Assembly (NCBI RefSeq): GCF_947493425.1
Contig: NZ_CANLRP010000039.1
Location: 1-52,205, forward strand
From: an uncultured Microscilla sp.
GTDB taxonomy: Bacteria; Bacteroidota; Bacteroidia; Cytophagales; Microscillaceae
Direction of reading: 5' to 3'
Length of the DNA: 52,205 nucleotides
Both the position numbers and the translations under genes were made by a program. This document shows, piece by piece, positions 8,866 through 16,943 of this stretch (positions are counted from its first letter, which is position 1; each line of letters begins with the position of its first letter). The notes beneath the pieces are model-generated. The model was not told the DNA's origin and did no database searches. It saw only the letters and a list, made by a program, of their open reading frames with translations.

Positions 8866-10047
8866 ATGACCAACCAGGAGATTACGAACGTTCATCAATT
8901 GATCACCAGTACAAACCCAACCAACCTTCAGGCAGCCTTTGCAAAGTTACAAGCCGCACCCCACAGCACAGAAGCACTTACCTACTTGTTCATTTTGTCG
9001 TTTTTTCACCCCGATGAAGCAGTACGAACGCAGGCAAAACCTTTGTTTAAAGCAAGGGCTCCCATTGGATTTTATGCCAATGCTACCAAAGAGCTCCTTT
9101 TTGCCAAAATTGTACCTAAAAGCGGGATTCCCAGTGTGTTTGTGTTTACTGCCTTGCTCGAAAAAATGCATCAACACGGTGTCTTAGACGTGAAAGTATT
9201 GGGAGTACACCTGATAGACTTTTGGGTACAAAGTTGGGAGTTTTGCTGGAAGCACCGGGCAGTAGATGCTATGAAACTACTGCGTAGAGTACAAAAAGGT
9301 AAATCTTTGCAACTTGCCGGAAGCATAAAGGCTATTCCGGAAGAAATATGGCAGTTGACCGAGCTCGAAAGTCTGACTATTATCAACAGAAATTTAGGGT
9401 ACATTTCGGAAGATATTGCGCAGCTTAAAAACCTAAAATACCTGAATATACAAAGCAAACTGGCTATGTTTCCGGTAGGTATTACCCAATTACACCAACT
9501 TGCCGAACTAAAGCTGTTCATTAATAACGACCAGTTTTTTGGCACTGTACCTCCTGAAGTAGCCCAACTTGCCCAACTCAAAGAGTTGACCTTTACGAGT
9601 CTTTCGGGAAGTTTTCCGGTAAACTTTTGTCGGATTACCTCTTTAGAACGCATCGATTTAGGCTATTCAAACTTTGAAGACTTTCCCGAAGAAGTGACCC
9701 AGTTGAACCACCTCAATGCTTTGAAACTAAACTTTAATGAAAACCTGCAACTCAGTGGTTTGTTTAGCAAATTACACAAAATAAGCAGTTTAAAAAACCT
9801 GGATTTATCGTTTTGCAAACTCAACACGCTACCCGATGAGGTAGCCTTGCTCGATCAGGTAGAAAAGCTCAATATAGCAGGCTGTCATTTACGGAGTTTA
9901 CCCACTCATATAGAAGACATGGTATCGCTCAAATACCTTGATATTAGCCATAATCACTTTGAACAATTGCCCCAAATAGTACACAAACTGCCCCGCCTTG
10001 AGCAAGTAAAAACCAATCAGGGGGTAATTGATATTCAACAAGGGTAA
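8866..10047 (+). CDS. Leucine-rich-repeat protein
   Basis: A 393-residue protein without signal peptide or membrane segment. Residues 1-150 are helical and unrecognised. From about 155 onward there are roughly nine leucine-rich repeats of 22-24 residues with the pattern LxxLxLxxNxLxxLPxxI, for example LKNLDLSFCKLNTLPDEV and LKYLDISHNHFEQLPQIV. Such repeats form a curved solenoid used for protein binding. No enzymatic domain is present. The next gene begins 60 bp downstream. Confidence 0.8.
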   Translation: MTNQEITNVHQLITSTNPTNLQAAFAKLQAAPHSTEALTYLFILSFFHPDEAVRTQAKPLFKARAPIGFYANATKELLFAKIVPKSGIPSVFVFTALLEKMHQHGVLDVKVLGVHLIDFWVQSWEFCWKHRAVDAMKLLRRVQKGKSLQLAGSIKAIPEEIWQLTELESLTIINRNLGYISEDIAQLKNLKYLNIQSKLAMFPVGITQLHQLAELKLFINNDQFFGTVPPEVAQLAQLKELTFTSLSGSFPVNFCRITSLERIDLGYSNFEDFPEEVTQLNHLNALKLNFNENLQLSGLFSKLHKISSLKNLDLSFCKLNTLPDEVALLDQVEKLNIAGCHLRSLPTHIEDMVSLKYLDISHNHFEQLPQIVHKLPRLEQVKTNQGVIDIQQG

Positions 10048-10095
10048 ATGGTTGGTTAAGCACTCTACTTGATTATTGAAGATGTAAAAAATATT

Positions 10096-10103
10096 TATCT
10101 TTG
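10096..10103 (+). promoter_or_regulatory. Candidate -7 box upstream of the thioesterase
   Basis: TATCTTTG fits the Bacteroidota -7 consensus TAnnTTTG. It ends 4 bp before the preferred ATG at 10108, so transcription from it would start at or just inside the start codon and give a leaderless message. A convincing -33 TTTG is not obvious. Confidence 0.3.
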
Positions 10104-10107
10104 GTAT

Positions 10108-10872
10108 ATGGAAAAAAATCAGACCACCAAATTGCCCAAAATCTGGCTCGACTTTGAGGTAAGGGCGTATGAGGTAGATATTTATAACCGGGTATCGCCA
10201 GTAACCATTGCCAACTATTTGCAAGAAGCTGCCGGGCAACACGCTGACCACCTAGGGGTAGGGGTGACTGACTTGCTAAAACACCGCCTGACGTGGGTAC
10301 TTACCCGGATAAAAATTGACATGCAGCAATATCCCTCCCGGTACGAACCAGTGCGGGTGCTTACTTACCCTACCGGCTATGACAAGTACTTTGTGTACAG
10401 AAACTTTCAGTTGTATAATGCACAAGGCAAGCAAATAGGGCAAGCTACCAGCACTTGGGCAGTGATGGACATACAAGCCCGCAAAATGGTGGGCGTGCCC
10501 CAATTGATCACAAGCTTGCCTACCCCCGATGATGAAGATTTTATGACTCATACCAAGGGTAAAATTGCCAAAGTAAATGCTCCGCTCTCTGAAACACTTT
10601 TTAGGGTGCGTTGGAACGATCTGGATACTAACCAACACACCAACAATGCTTATTACTTACAATGGGCTATAGAGTCGTTGCCCGAAGAGGTGCTCACATC
10701 ACGGCAGTTGGCATCTATTGACTTATTGTATCGCCTCGAAACCGTCTGGAAGGATGGTGTGGTGGCTCGTACTGAACAAATCAGCACCCAACAACCACTT
10801 TCTTTTATTCATCAACTCATCCGCGAAAGCGACCAAAAAGAGTTGGCACAAGCCACTACGGTTTGGGTATAA
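10108..10872 (+). CDS. Acyl-ACP thioesterase (FatA/FatB-like)
   Basis: Releases free fatty acids from acyl carrier protein in the cytoplasm. The protein has two tandem hot-dog domains. The first begins WLDFEVRAYEVD with the ANYLQEAAGQHA helix. The second contains RWNDLDTNQHTNNAYYLQW near residue 165, carrying the Asp, Asn and His of the thioesterase active site. I start at 10108 (MEKNQTTK), which puts the conserved fold 10 residues in; an upstream in-frame start at 10069 is possible. With 254 aa it has normal bacterial length and no transit peptide. Confidence 0.85.
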   Translation: MEKNQTTKLPKIWLDFEVRAYEVDIYNRVSPVTIANYLQEAAGQHADHLGVGVTDLLKHRLTWVLTRIKIDMQQYPSRYEPVRVLTYPTGYDKYFVYRNFQLYNAQGKQIGQATSTWAVMDIQARKMVGVPQLITSLPTPDDEDFMTHTKGKIAKVNAPLSETLFRVRWNDLDTNQHTNNAYYLQWAIESLPEEVLTSRQLASIDLLYRLETVWKDGVVARTEQISTQQPLSFIHQLIRESDQKELAQATTVWV

Positions 10873-11186
10873 CGAAAGAAACTGTTTAATCGCCCAGACA
10901 ACAAATACCAAACTTGCACCCACTATTTTATCATTGAAATAACACCACTTAGGATTTACTACAAAAAAAATTGGGCTATTTGCTCAAAAACAGAGATACG
11001 AAAGCTTTGAAAACTAATTTTTACCCTGCAAAATTTCTATACTTGCAAATTAGTAATTTTGGCAAAACTATTTGCCCACGCTAATACCAGTGAACTGTTG
11101 CTTGTTGCAACCCCAATACTTGTAGGCAACCACTATGTATCAATGGTGTTTTTGTTGCTTGCTGTTAGAAGCTAATTTGAAAGAAA
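10873..11186. other. Gene-free gap before gpmI
   Basis: I see no gene in these 314 bp. CTAATTT near 11014 and AAATTAG near 11047 form an inverted repeat. TAATTTTG at 11054-11061 fits the -7 promoter consensus and could drive gpmI with a leader of about 120 nt, but no clear -33 element accompanies it. Confidence 0.4.
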
Positions 11187-12710
11187 ATGGATAAGAAAGT
11201 AATTTTAATGATTTTGGATGGCTGGGGCATTGCCACCAACCCTAAAGTATCGGCAGTAGACCACGCCAACACTCCATTTATCGACCAACTATATACCCAA
11301 TACCCACATAGCCGCCTGGAGGCTTCAGGGCTTGCTGTAGGACTGCCTGAAGGACAGATGGGGAACTCTGAAGTAGGCCACATGAACATAGGTGCAGGCA
11401 GGGTGGTTTACCAAGACCTGGTACGAATTAACCGGGCGGTTGAAAATAAAGAACTGAACAAGAATGCTACGCTTACAGAGGCTTTTGATTATGCTAAAGC
11501 TCACAACAAAAAGGTACACTTGATGGGCTTGCTCTCTGATGGTGGGGTGCACTCGCATATCGACCACCTCAAAGGTTTATGTAGCATTGCCCATGAGCAA
11601 GGAGTAAAGCAGCTGTTTATTCATGCATTTACCGACGGGCGCGACACTGACCCTAAGGGGGGCAAGGCATACCTTACTGACTTGCAAAAGCATTTAGACC
11701 AAACTACCGGACAGGTGGCTTCCGTCATTGGGCGATATTATGCCATGGACAGGGACAAGCGCTGGGAACGGGTAAAGTTAGCGTATGATTTGTTGGTAAA
11801 TGGCAAGGGTAAACCAAGCCAAAAAATGACAGAGGCGATACAAGCATCTTACAATGATGAGGTAACAGATGAGTTTATCAAACCTATAGTAAAGGTAAAT
11901 GACGAGGGGACACCCATTGCAACTGTTGATGAGGGTGATGTGGTGCTATGCTTTAATTTCAGAACTGACCGGGGACGACAAATTACCCAAGTGCTTACCC
12001 AAGAAGATTTTCCAGACGAAGGAATGCATAAATTGTCGCTTCAATACCTTACAATGACTAATTATGATGATACTTTTGAAGGGGTACAGGTATTGTTTGA
12101 CAAACCCAAACTGGTTAATACATTGGGCGAAGTATTGGAAAAAGCCCAAAAGCAACAAATAAGAATTGCCGAAACCGAAAAGTACCCTCATGTCACTTTC
12201 TTTTTTTCGGGAGGGCGAGAAGATGAATTTAAAGGAGAAAGCCGCATTTTGTGTCCATCACCCAAAGTGGCCACTTATGACCTGCAACCTGAAATGAGTG
12301 CAGCAGATATTCGTGATGCCATTGTGCCTGAGCTTAACAAAAAAGCGGTTGATTTTGTATGCCTTAACTTTGCCAACCCTGACATGGTAGGACATACGGG
12401 GGTGTTTGAGGCAGCAGTAAAAGCCTGCGAAACAGTAGATCAGTGTGCCAAAGTGGTAATAGATACCGCACTGGCAAATGACTATGCCACCATTGTTATA
12501 GCTGACCATGGCAACTCCGACATTATGCAAAACCCTGATGGATCGCCGCATACAGCCCATACAACCAACCTGGTACCTTGCATTTTGGTAGATAAAAACA
12601 ATCATGTTACATTAAAAGATGGTAAATTAGGTGATATCGCCCCAACTATATTAAATTTGATGGGCATCAATCCACCTGAAGATATGACAGGAGACAATTT
12701 ATTGCAATGA
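11187..12710 (+). CDS. gpmI: 2,3-bisphosphoglycerate-independent phosphoglycerate mutase
   Basis: Interconverts 3- and 2-phosphoglycerate in glycolysis using two Mn ions and a phosphoserine intermediate. The alkaline-phosphatase-fold core starts VILMILDGWG (metal Asp). The phosphorylated Ser lies in GQMGNSEVGHMNIGAGR near residue 61, followed by DGRDTDPKGG and IGRYYAMDRDKRWERV of the transferase domain. The C terminus has NFANPDMVGHTG, IVIADHGNSD and SPHTAHTTNLVP for metal binding. Its 507 residues match the family. It stands alone. Confidence 0.95.
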   Translation: MDKKVILMILDGWGIATNPKVSAVDHANTPFIDQLYTQYPHSRLEASGLAVGLPEGQMGNSEVGHMNIGAGRVVYQDLVRINRAVENKELNKNATLTEAFDYAKAHNKKVHLMGLLSDGGVHSHIDHLKGLCSIAHEQGVKQLFIHAFTDGRDTDPKGGKAYLTDLQKHLDQTTGQVASVIGRYYAMDRDKRWERVKLAYDLLVNGKGKPSQKMTEAIQASYNDEVTDEFIKPIVKVNDEGTPIATVDEGDVVLCFNFRTDRGRQITQVLTQEDFPDEGMHKLSLQYLTMTNYDDTFEGVQVLFDKPKLVNTLGEVLEKAQKQQIRIAETEKYPHVTFFFSGGREDEFKGESRILCPSPKVATYDLQPEMSAADIRDAIVPELNKKAVDFVCLNFANPDMVGHTGVFEAAVKACETVDQCAKVVIDTALANDYATIVIADHGNSDIMQNPDGSPHTAHTTNLVPCILVDKNNHVTLKDGKLGDIAPTILNLMGINPPEDMTGDNLLQ

Positions 12711-13057
12711 TATTATTTTTCTACAAACAAGTTTTTGGTCATTGACTTGGGGTGTATCAGAAAAAGGAGTGCCACTTTAGGCTCAGGAACACCACACTCA
12801 CCTGAGGTGGCTACTTTGCCAGCAATGAAGACTTGCCAACCAGTAAGCTCTAGTGCTTTGGGTACTAAACCCCTTACACTTCTTTCGGTCTCTTTTGCCT
12901 GCTGACTTCACCTAAAAAAACTCACGTAGCTTAGGCTATGCTCGTTTTTTGTAGGTTTGACAGCCACCAAAATAAACTCGAAATAATGTAGAATTTACTT
13001 AGTTCCTAAAGCAATAGTAAAACGATGTAAATTTAATCATACAATTAATCATACCTA
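12711..13057. repeat. Gene-free gap with an inner palindrome
   Basis: No gene is visible. At 12911-12955, CCTAAAAAAA, GTAGC, GGCTA and TTTTTTGTAGG form a palindrome resembling the cores of the MITE-like elements. Long terminal repeats like those at 8561 or 34567 are not evident, so it may be a remnant. Confidence 0.45.
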
Positions 13058-13690
13058 ATGAAACGTATTGTCGTTTTTATTTTATTGGTAGCCAATGTAT
13101 ACCTGGCTATCAATCAATACCTAAAATACCGCAGGTACAACCCAGGGCGGGATTATAACTATATTGCAAAAACCAAAGAAATAGACGCCAACTATCACGA
13201 TACAAAGCTGGTAACCGAATATTTTGAGTTGGCGCATAAGGCTGGAAGTTTTGCCCGCAAAGTATGGTATAACGAAGGCATAGACGTATTGTATGAAGAT
13301 CAAACCAACCCCCAGAGCCAAAATGCGGTACAGGCATATAATCAAATGTTGGCAAGGGTAAAGTACCTGGAGTCTAAACTCATTGCCTCAAAGAAAATGA
13401 AAGCCCAGGGACTGGAGAATAAAGCGATTAAGTTTGTAGAAAAAAAAGGCATTGCTCCCAAAAACTATGAGCTTTTTCAACGCATAGAAAAGCAACCACT
13501 CATAAAGGGAGATACTACTTTGCTTACTTGGGAAGTACAAAACCAATTGATAAAAAAAGGGTATAAAATACCACTTGATGGTAAGTATCGCGACGTAACA
13601 GAAGAGGCCATTATGAAGTTTCAGATAAAGAACAAAATATTTGCTTCGGGAAAGGTGGATGAACGTACATTACGTTTGTTATTAAAATAA
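13058..13690 (+). CDS. Membrane-anchored protein with peptidoglycan-binding-like domain
   Basis: The N terminus is a hydrophobic segment at residues 4-18 that can act as signal anchor. A basic helical region follows with no family I recognise. The last 60 residues (VQNQLIKKGYKIPLDGKYRD, then ITEEAIMKFQ-like and DERTLRLL text) match the PG_binding_1 three-helix fold found in cell-wall enzymes. No hydrolase domain is present. It may position something at the cell wall. It is not close to the operon that begins 245 bp downstream. Confidence 0.6.
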   Translation: MKRIVVFILLVANVYLAINQYLKYRRYNPGRDYNYIAKTKEIDANYHDTKLVTEYFELAHKAGSFARKVWYNEGIDVLYEDQTNPQSQNAVQAYNQMLARVKYLESKLIASKKMKAQGLENKAIKFVEKKGIAPKNYELFQRIEKQPLIKGDTTLLTWEVQNQLIKKGYKIPLDGKYRDVTEEAIMKFQIKNKIFASGKVDERTLRLLLK

Positions 13691-13934
13691 TTATTGTATT
13701 TTTGAATCAAATTCGTTATTGTATAGCATAACTACCAATAGAAGTTTATTTTAAGTTGGGTATTGTTAATTAATACTCCACTGCTTTTTTCGGTTGGTTA
13801 GTTTCTTTTAGTCAAACATATAGCACTTTACCACAATTTGACTATCAAACTATCAACAACAAACTACCGACTAAACGCTGTGGATGATTGTTCAATGCTT
13901 TGCTTAACGAAACGCTAATTGTAATTGAAAAAGG

Positions 13935-14267
13935 ATGGAAAACGTAAACGAGCCAAAGACTAAACTAGACGAGGTAAAAGATCTGATATTTGGGCCAGAT
14001 ATTAAGAGTTACAATGATCAGATTTCGGAGCTTAAAAATCATATTGGGCAAAATCGCGAAGAGGTAATGTCTAAAATTGAGGAAGTACGCAACAAGCTCA
14101 TTGAGGCTATTCAAACCACTGAAAAAAATCTTAACCAACAAATAGCTGACTTGCAAAAAGCAACCGAAGCTGCGCTCGATAAACAAAAACAATCCCACGT
14201 AAGCAAGCGTGCATTGAACGATGTATTGGTTAAAATATCTGAGGGTTTGCGTTCCGACGCTGAATAA
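13935..14267 (+). CDS. Small coiled-coil protein of the GTPase operon
   Basis: A 110-residue acidic, helical protein with no membrane segment. LDEVKDLIFGPDIKSYNDQI near residue 12 is followed by about 70 residues with heptad spacing typical of a coiled coil. The same (V/F)xxLIxGPD motif occurs in the next gene, which suggests a shared binding module. I do not recognise a named family. It is first in a same-strand cluster that ends with a Ras-like GTPase and a PAS-like protein. Confidence 0.6.
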   Translation: MENVNEPKTKLDEVKDLIFGPDIKSYNDQISELKNHIGQNREEVMSKIEEVRNKLIEAIQTTEKNLNQQIADLQKATEAALDKQKQSHVSKRALNDVLVKISEGLRSDAE

Positions 14268-14517
14268 GTTTACCTTTTGGGTATTTGAGGTTTATTATAA
14301 CGTACTTGTAGCCCCTACATGTCACAGCGTCTAAATGATTAGGTACTACTTAGTATGCTCAAAAACTATCATTGTTCGGAAGCCGGGCTCGTGCTCGTTT
14401 GACTGAAAAACAACCTGACAACAGGCTAACCTGCAAAGCAGTTAAAAGATGAGCAAAATCTGCAAACGACACCGGACATTTACAACATATCTCCTAAAAT
14501 ATTTTTAAAGAGTCGTC

Positions 14518-15192
14518 ATGGAAGATAAAGACAAAAAACAGGAAGAAAATATTGAAGAGCTGGGAAGCGAAGAAAAGGTGAACACCTTTAGAGAACTGAT
14601 TGTAGGACCCGATAAACGAGAAATTGAAGGTCAGTTGCAAGGAATGAAAGAGTTGTTTGCTACCATGTTGGTAGAAAACAAAAAAGACTATGACAATCAG
14701 GTAAATGATATGAGAAGCCTGTTTGTAAATGTGTTGGAAGAAAACCGTCGGGTTTTTCAAATGCAATTACAGGACTTGTACAAAAATCTTCCTTCTTTGA
14801 TTAATAACTCTTTGCGCGAACAACAAGAAGATGGTTTTATTCTGCTTGCCGACCAACCCGAACACCAGGTAACTGATAAAAATGGGGTAGATCGTTATTC
14901 ACGTTTAGACGCAGTCAAAGAAATTATTGTGGGTGGCAATATGCGCGACCTGAAGCTAAACCTGGCAAGTGCCCAAAAAGAACTGATTCAAAATTACGAA
15001 GAAGACAAGAAGAAGATTTTGGACATGGCTCAGGAGATTTCGGGAATGGTAGACGAAATGGAAAACCGAATCAATGAACAGCTGAAGGCTTTGATCGAAG
15101 AAATCACCAAAAACGTATCTGAGTACGCGCAATCTTATGCCAACAAACATACTGCAGCCGATAAATTACGGAATTTAGCACAGCAACTGTAA
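14518..15192 (+). CDS. Coiled-coil protein with two copies of the operon motif
   Basis: This 224-residue protein contains the operon motif twice: FRELIVGPDKREIEGQL near residue 25 and LDAVKEIIVGGNMRDLKLNL near 128. Each copy is followed by a long helical stretch. The protein thus looks like a duplicated or fused version of the 110-aa upstream neighbour. It is cytoplasmic, acidic and has no catalytic motif. A scaffold in the GTPase system is a reasonable inference. The next gene begins 24 bp downstream. Confidence 0.6.
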   Translation: MEDKDKKQEENIEELGSEEKVNTFRELIVGPDKREIEGQLQGMKELFATMLVENKKDYDNQVNDMRSLFVNVLEENRRVFQMQLQDLYKNLPSLINNSLREQQEDGFILLADQPEHQVTDKNGVDRYSRLDAVKEIIVGGNMRDLKLNLASAQKELIQNYEEDKKKILDMAQEISGMVDEMENRINEQLKALIEEITKNVSEYAQSYANKHTAADKLRNLAQQL

Positions 15193-15216
15193 GACTCGTT
15201 TTAACGTTTTACGATT

Positions 15217-15978
15217 ATGGATGATGTACTCAAGAAATTGAAAGAAATCTTACTGGAAGAAGATCGTAAAACTCAGGAGAAAATTACCCAAAAGGTAGAT
15301 GATCTGCAAAGCAACATAGATGAGTTGCGGAATGAAAACCTGAAGCCGGTCATTGAAAAAACAGTGAGAACTGAGCTCAAAGAATCAAAAGATGCCCTGA
15401 TAGAAGCTATTTACCCCCTCATAGGCAAGCTTATTCGAAAGTTTGTACAGGTAGAGTTCGAAAAACTATCAGAAAATGTAGACAAGCAATTAGATCGCAC
15501 ATTTTCGGTGCAAAATATAAAAAAACAACTCATTGCTTTGTGGGAAGGGATAAGTCACAAAGACCTGATCATTAAGGAACTTATCCCTCCAGTGGTAGAA
15601 GAGGTTTTTGTGATAGACCAGGAGTCGGGCATTTTGCACGGCAAATACTCGCACAACAACACCATAGACCAAGACGTAATTGCAGGCATGCTCACTGCAA
15701 TCAAATCATTTATTGAAGATGCATTTCAACAAAAAACCGGGTCTTTGGACATGATTGAGTATGGTACCTTCAAAATTATGATTCAAAACTCTTATAAATT
15801 TTATCTAACCGCCATTGTTTCGGGTTCGGTAAACACTAAGTACAAAACTCAGTTATTAGACTACCTGGAGTTGTTTGCTGAACAAAACCTCACTCAATCT
15901 TTAGATAATTTGTCAGAAACTGATATATCAGAAAAGCTTAAAACATATTTTGACCAATTCAATGCAACAAATAAGTAA
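15217..15978 (+). CDS. Coiled-coil protein with roadblock/longin-like C-terminal domain
   Basis: Residues 1-110 are helical and begin LKKLKEILLEEDRKTQEKI, a weaker form of the operon motif. Residues 125-220 look like a mixed alpha/beta domain: VFVIDQESGILHGKYS, DVIAGMLTAIKSFIEDAF, IEYGTFKIMIQ, FYLTAIVSG. This order resembles roadblock/LC7- or longin-type modules, which regulate small GTPases such as MglA with MglB. That assignment is inference from pattern. The gene overlaps the following GTPase gene by 17 bp, which supports a functional link. Confidence 0.55.
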   Translation: MDDVLKKLKEILLEEDRKTQEKITQKVDDLQSNIDELRNENLKPVIEKTVRTELKESKDALIEAIYPLIGKLIRKFVQVEFEKLSENVDKQLDRTFSVQNIKKQLIALWEGISHKDLIIKELIPPVVEEVFVIDQESGILHGKYSHNNTIDQDVIAGMLTAIKSFIEDAFQQKTGSLDMIEYGTFKIMIQNSYKFYLTAIVSGSVNTKYKTQLLDYLELFAEQNLTQSLDNLSETDISEKLKTYFDQFNATNK

Positions 15979-16453
15979 AAAGGTTATTTTAGTAGGGAAT
16001 TTTGGCGTAGGGAAAACTTCGTTGGTACGCCGCTTTGTTCATCAAACTTTTTCGGACGAGTATCTCACTACACTTGGGGTACGTATAGACAAGAAAGTAG
16101 TAAATCTTGCCAATATAACGGTCAATATGATTTTGTGGGATGTAGCAGGAGAAGTATCTCAAACAAAGGTGCCTGCCTCTTATTATTTAGGGTCACACGG
16201 AGTTATTTATGTATTTGATCTGCAACGTCCTTCATCGTTTGAAAATATAACTTCAGACATTGACTTTATCCGTTCTAAGTTGCCCAATGCCCCAATATGT
16301 GTGATTGGCAACAAAAAAGATTTATTGAGTGATGCTGAGCTTAATTCTATTCAGCAAAACCTCTCGGTTAAAGCAAGTTACTTTACCAGTGCCAAAACTG
16401 GCGAAAACGTAGAAGCCATGTTCGAAATGATTGCCAAACAAATGACAGAATGA
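15962..16453 (+). CDS. Ras/Rab-like small GTPase
   Basis: All five G motifs are present: G1 GNFGVGKTS, G2 Thr in YLTTLGV, G3 DVAGE, G4 NKKD and G5 SAK. The order and size (163 aa) match a stand-alone Ras-superfamily GTPase. G3 has Glu where Ras has Gln, so intrinsic hydrolysis may differ. I chose the ATG at 15962, inside the end of the previous gene; a TTG at 15950 is also in frame. The stop overlaps the next start (ATGA), so translation is coupled. Bacterial Ras-like GTPases such as MglA control polarity and motility. The role here is not known. Confidence 0.85.
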   Translation: MQQISKKVILVGNFGVGKTSLVRRFVHQTFSDEYLTTLGVRIDKKVVNLANITVNMILWDVAGEVSQTKVPASYYLGSHGVIYVFDLQRPSSFENITSDIDFIRSKLPNAPICVIGNKKDLLSDAELNSIQQNLSVKASYFTSAKTGENVEAMFEMIAKQMTE

Positions 16454-16875
16454 GTACAAAAAAGCGAACATTTTTACAGCAGTTCAAAAGCCAGTTTTCC
16501 CCTTCTGGCTTTCAATTCGTTCTTTTAGACAACCAAGGAGTGATTGTTGAAAGCTGTAATAGTTTGTTTAATTTGAACTTATACCAGGGGTTATCAGCTT
16601 TTACTTTTATCCCCTTTCTGGAAAGCATAGAAGAAACACTGGTACAAATTACAACCAAAGATGCACCTATTTACTTTCCTCGTTTAGACATTCCTTTCTT
16701 TAGTCATAGCAAAATTTACGACTTCACCTTTCAACGATTTGAACCTTTCCCTGAACACTCGTTCATTGCCTGGATCATTAGAGACAACACCACCCATTAT
16801 TATTATTTGAGGCAAATTCAGCAAGAACGCAATATGGTGATTGTACAAAATGAGAGAAGCACTGCAGGTAGGTAG
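16450..16875 (+). CDS. Stand-alone PAS-like domain protein
   Basis: A 141-residue protein matching the N-terminal domain of the neighbouring histidine kinase on the opposite strand: FQFVLLDNQGVIVESCNSLF against CQFILFTPEGKLVQTCNTLL, then FPFLES, a shared FPRL and a closing QIQQE helix. It has no kinase or output part. It overlaps the GTPase gene by 4 nt. It probably senses the same kind of signal as the kinase or competes with it for a partner. Confidence 0.65.
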   Translation: MSTKKRTFLQQFKSQFSPSGFQFVLLDNQGVIVESCNSLFNLNLYQGLSAFTFIPFLESIEETLVQITTKDAPIYFPRLDIPFFSHSKIYDFTFQRFEPFPEHSFIAWIIRDNTTHYYYLRQIQQERNMVIVQNERSTAGR

Positions 16876-16943
16876 TTTTGTTGACTGATACCCAAGGGCT
16901 TATATTAACACAACACATTGATGACTCCTATCATCACTTGTCA

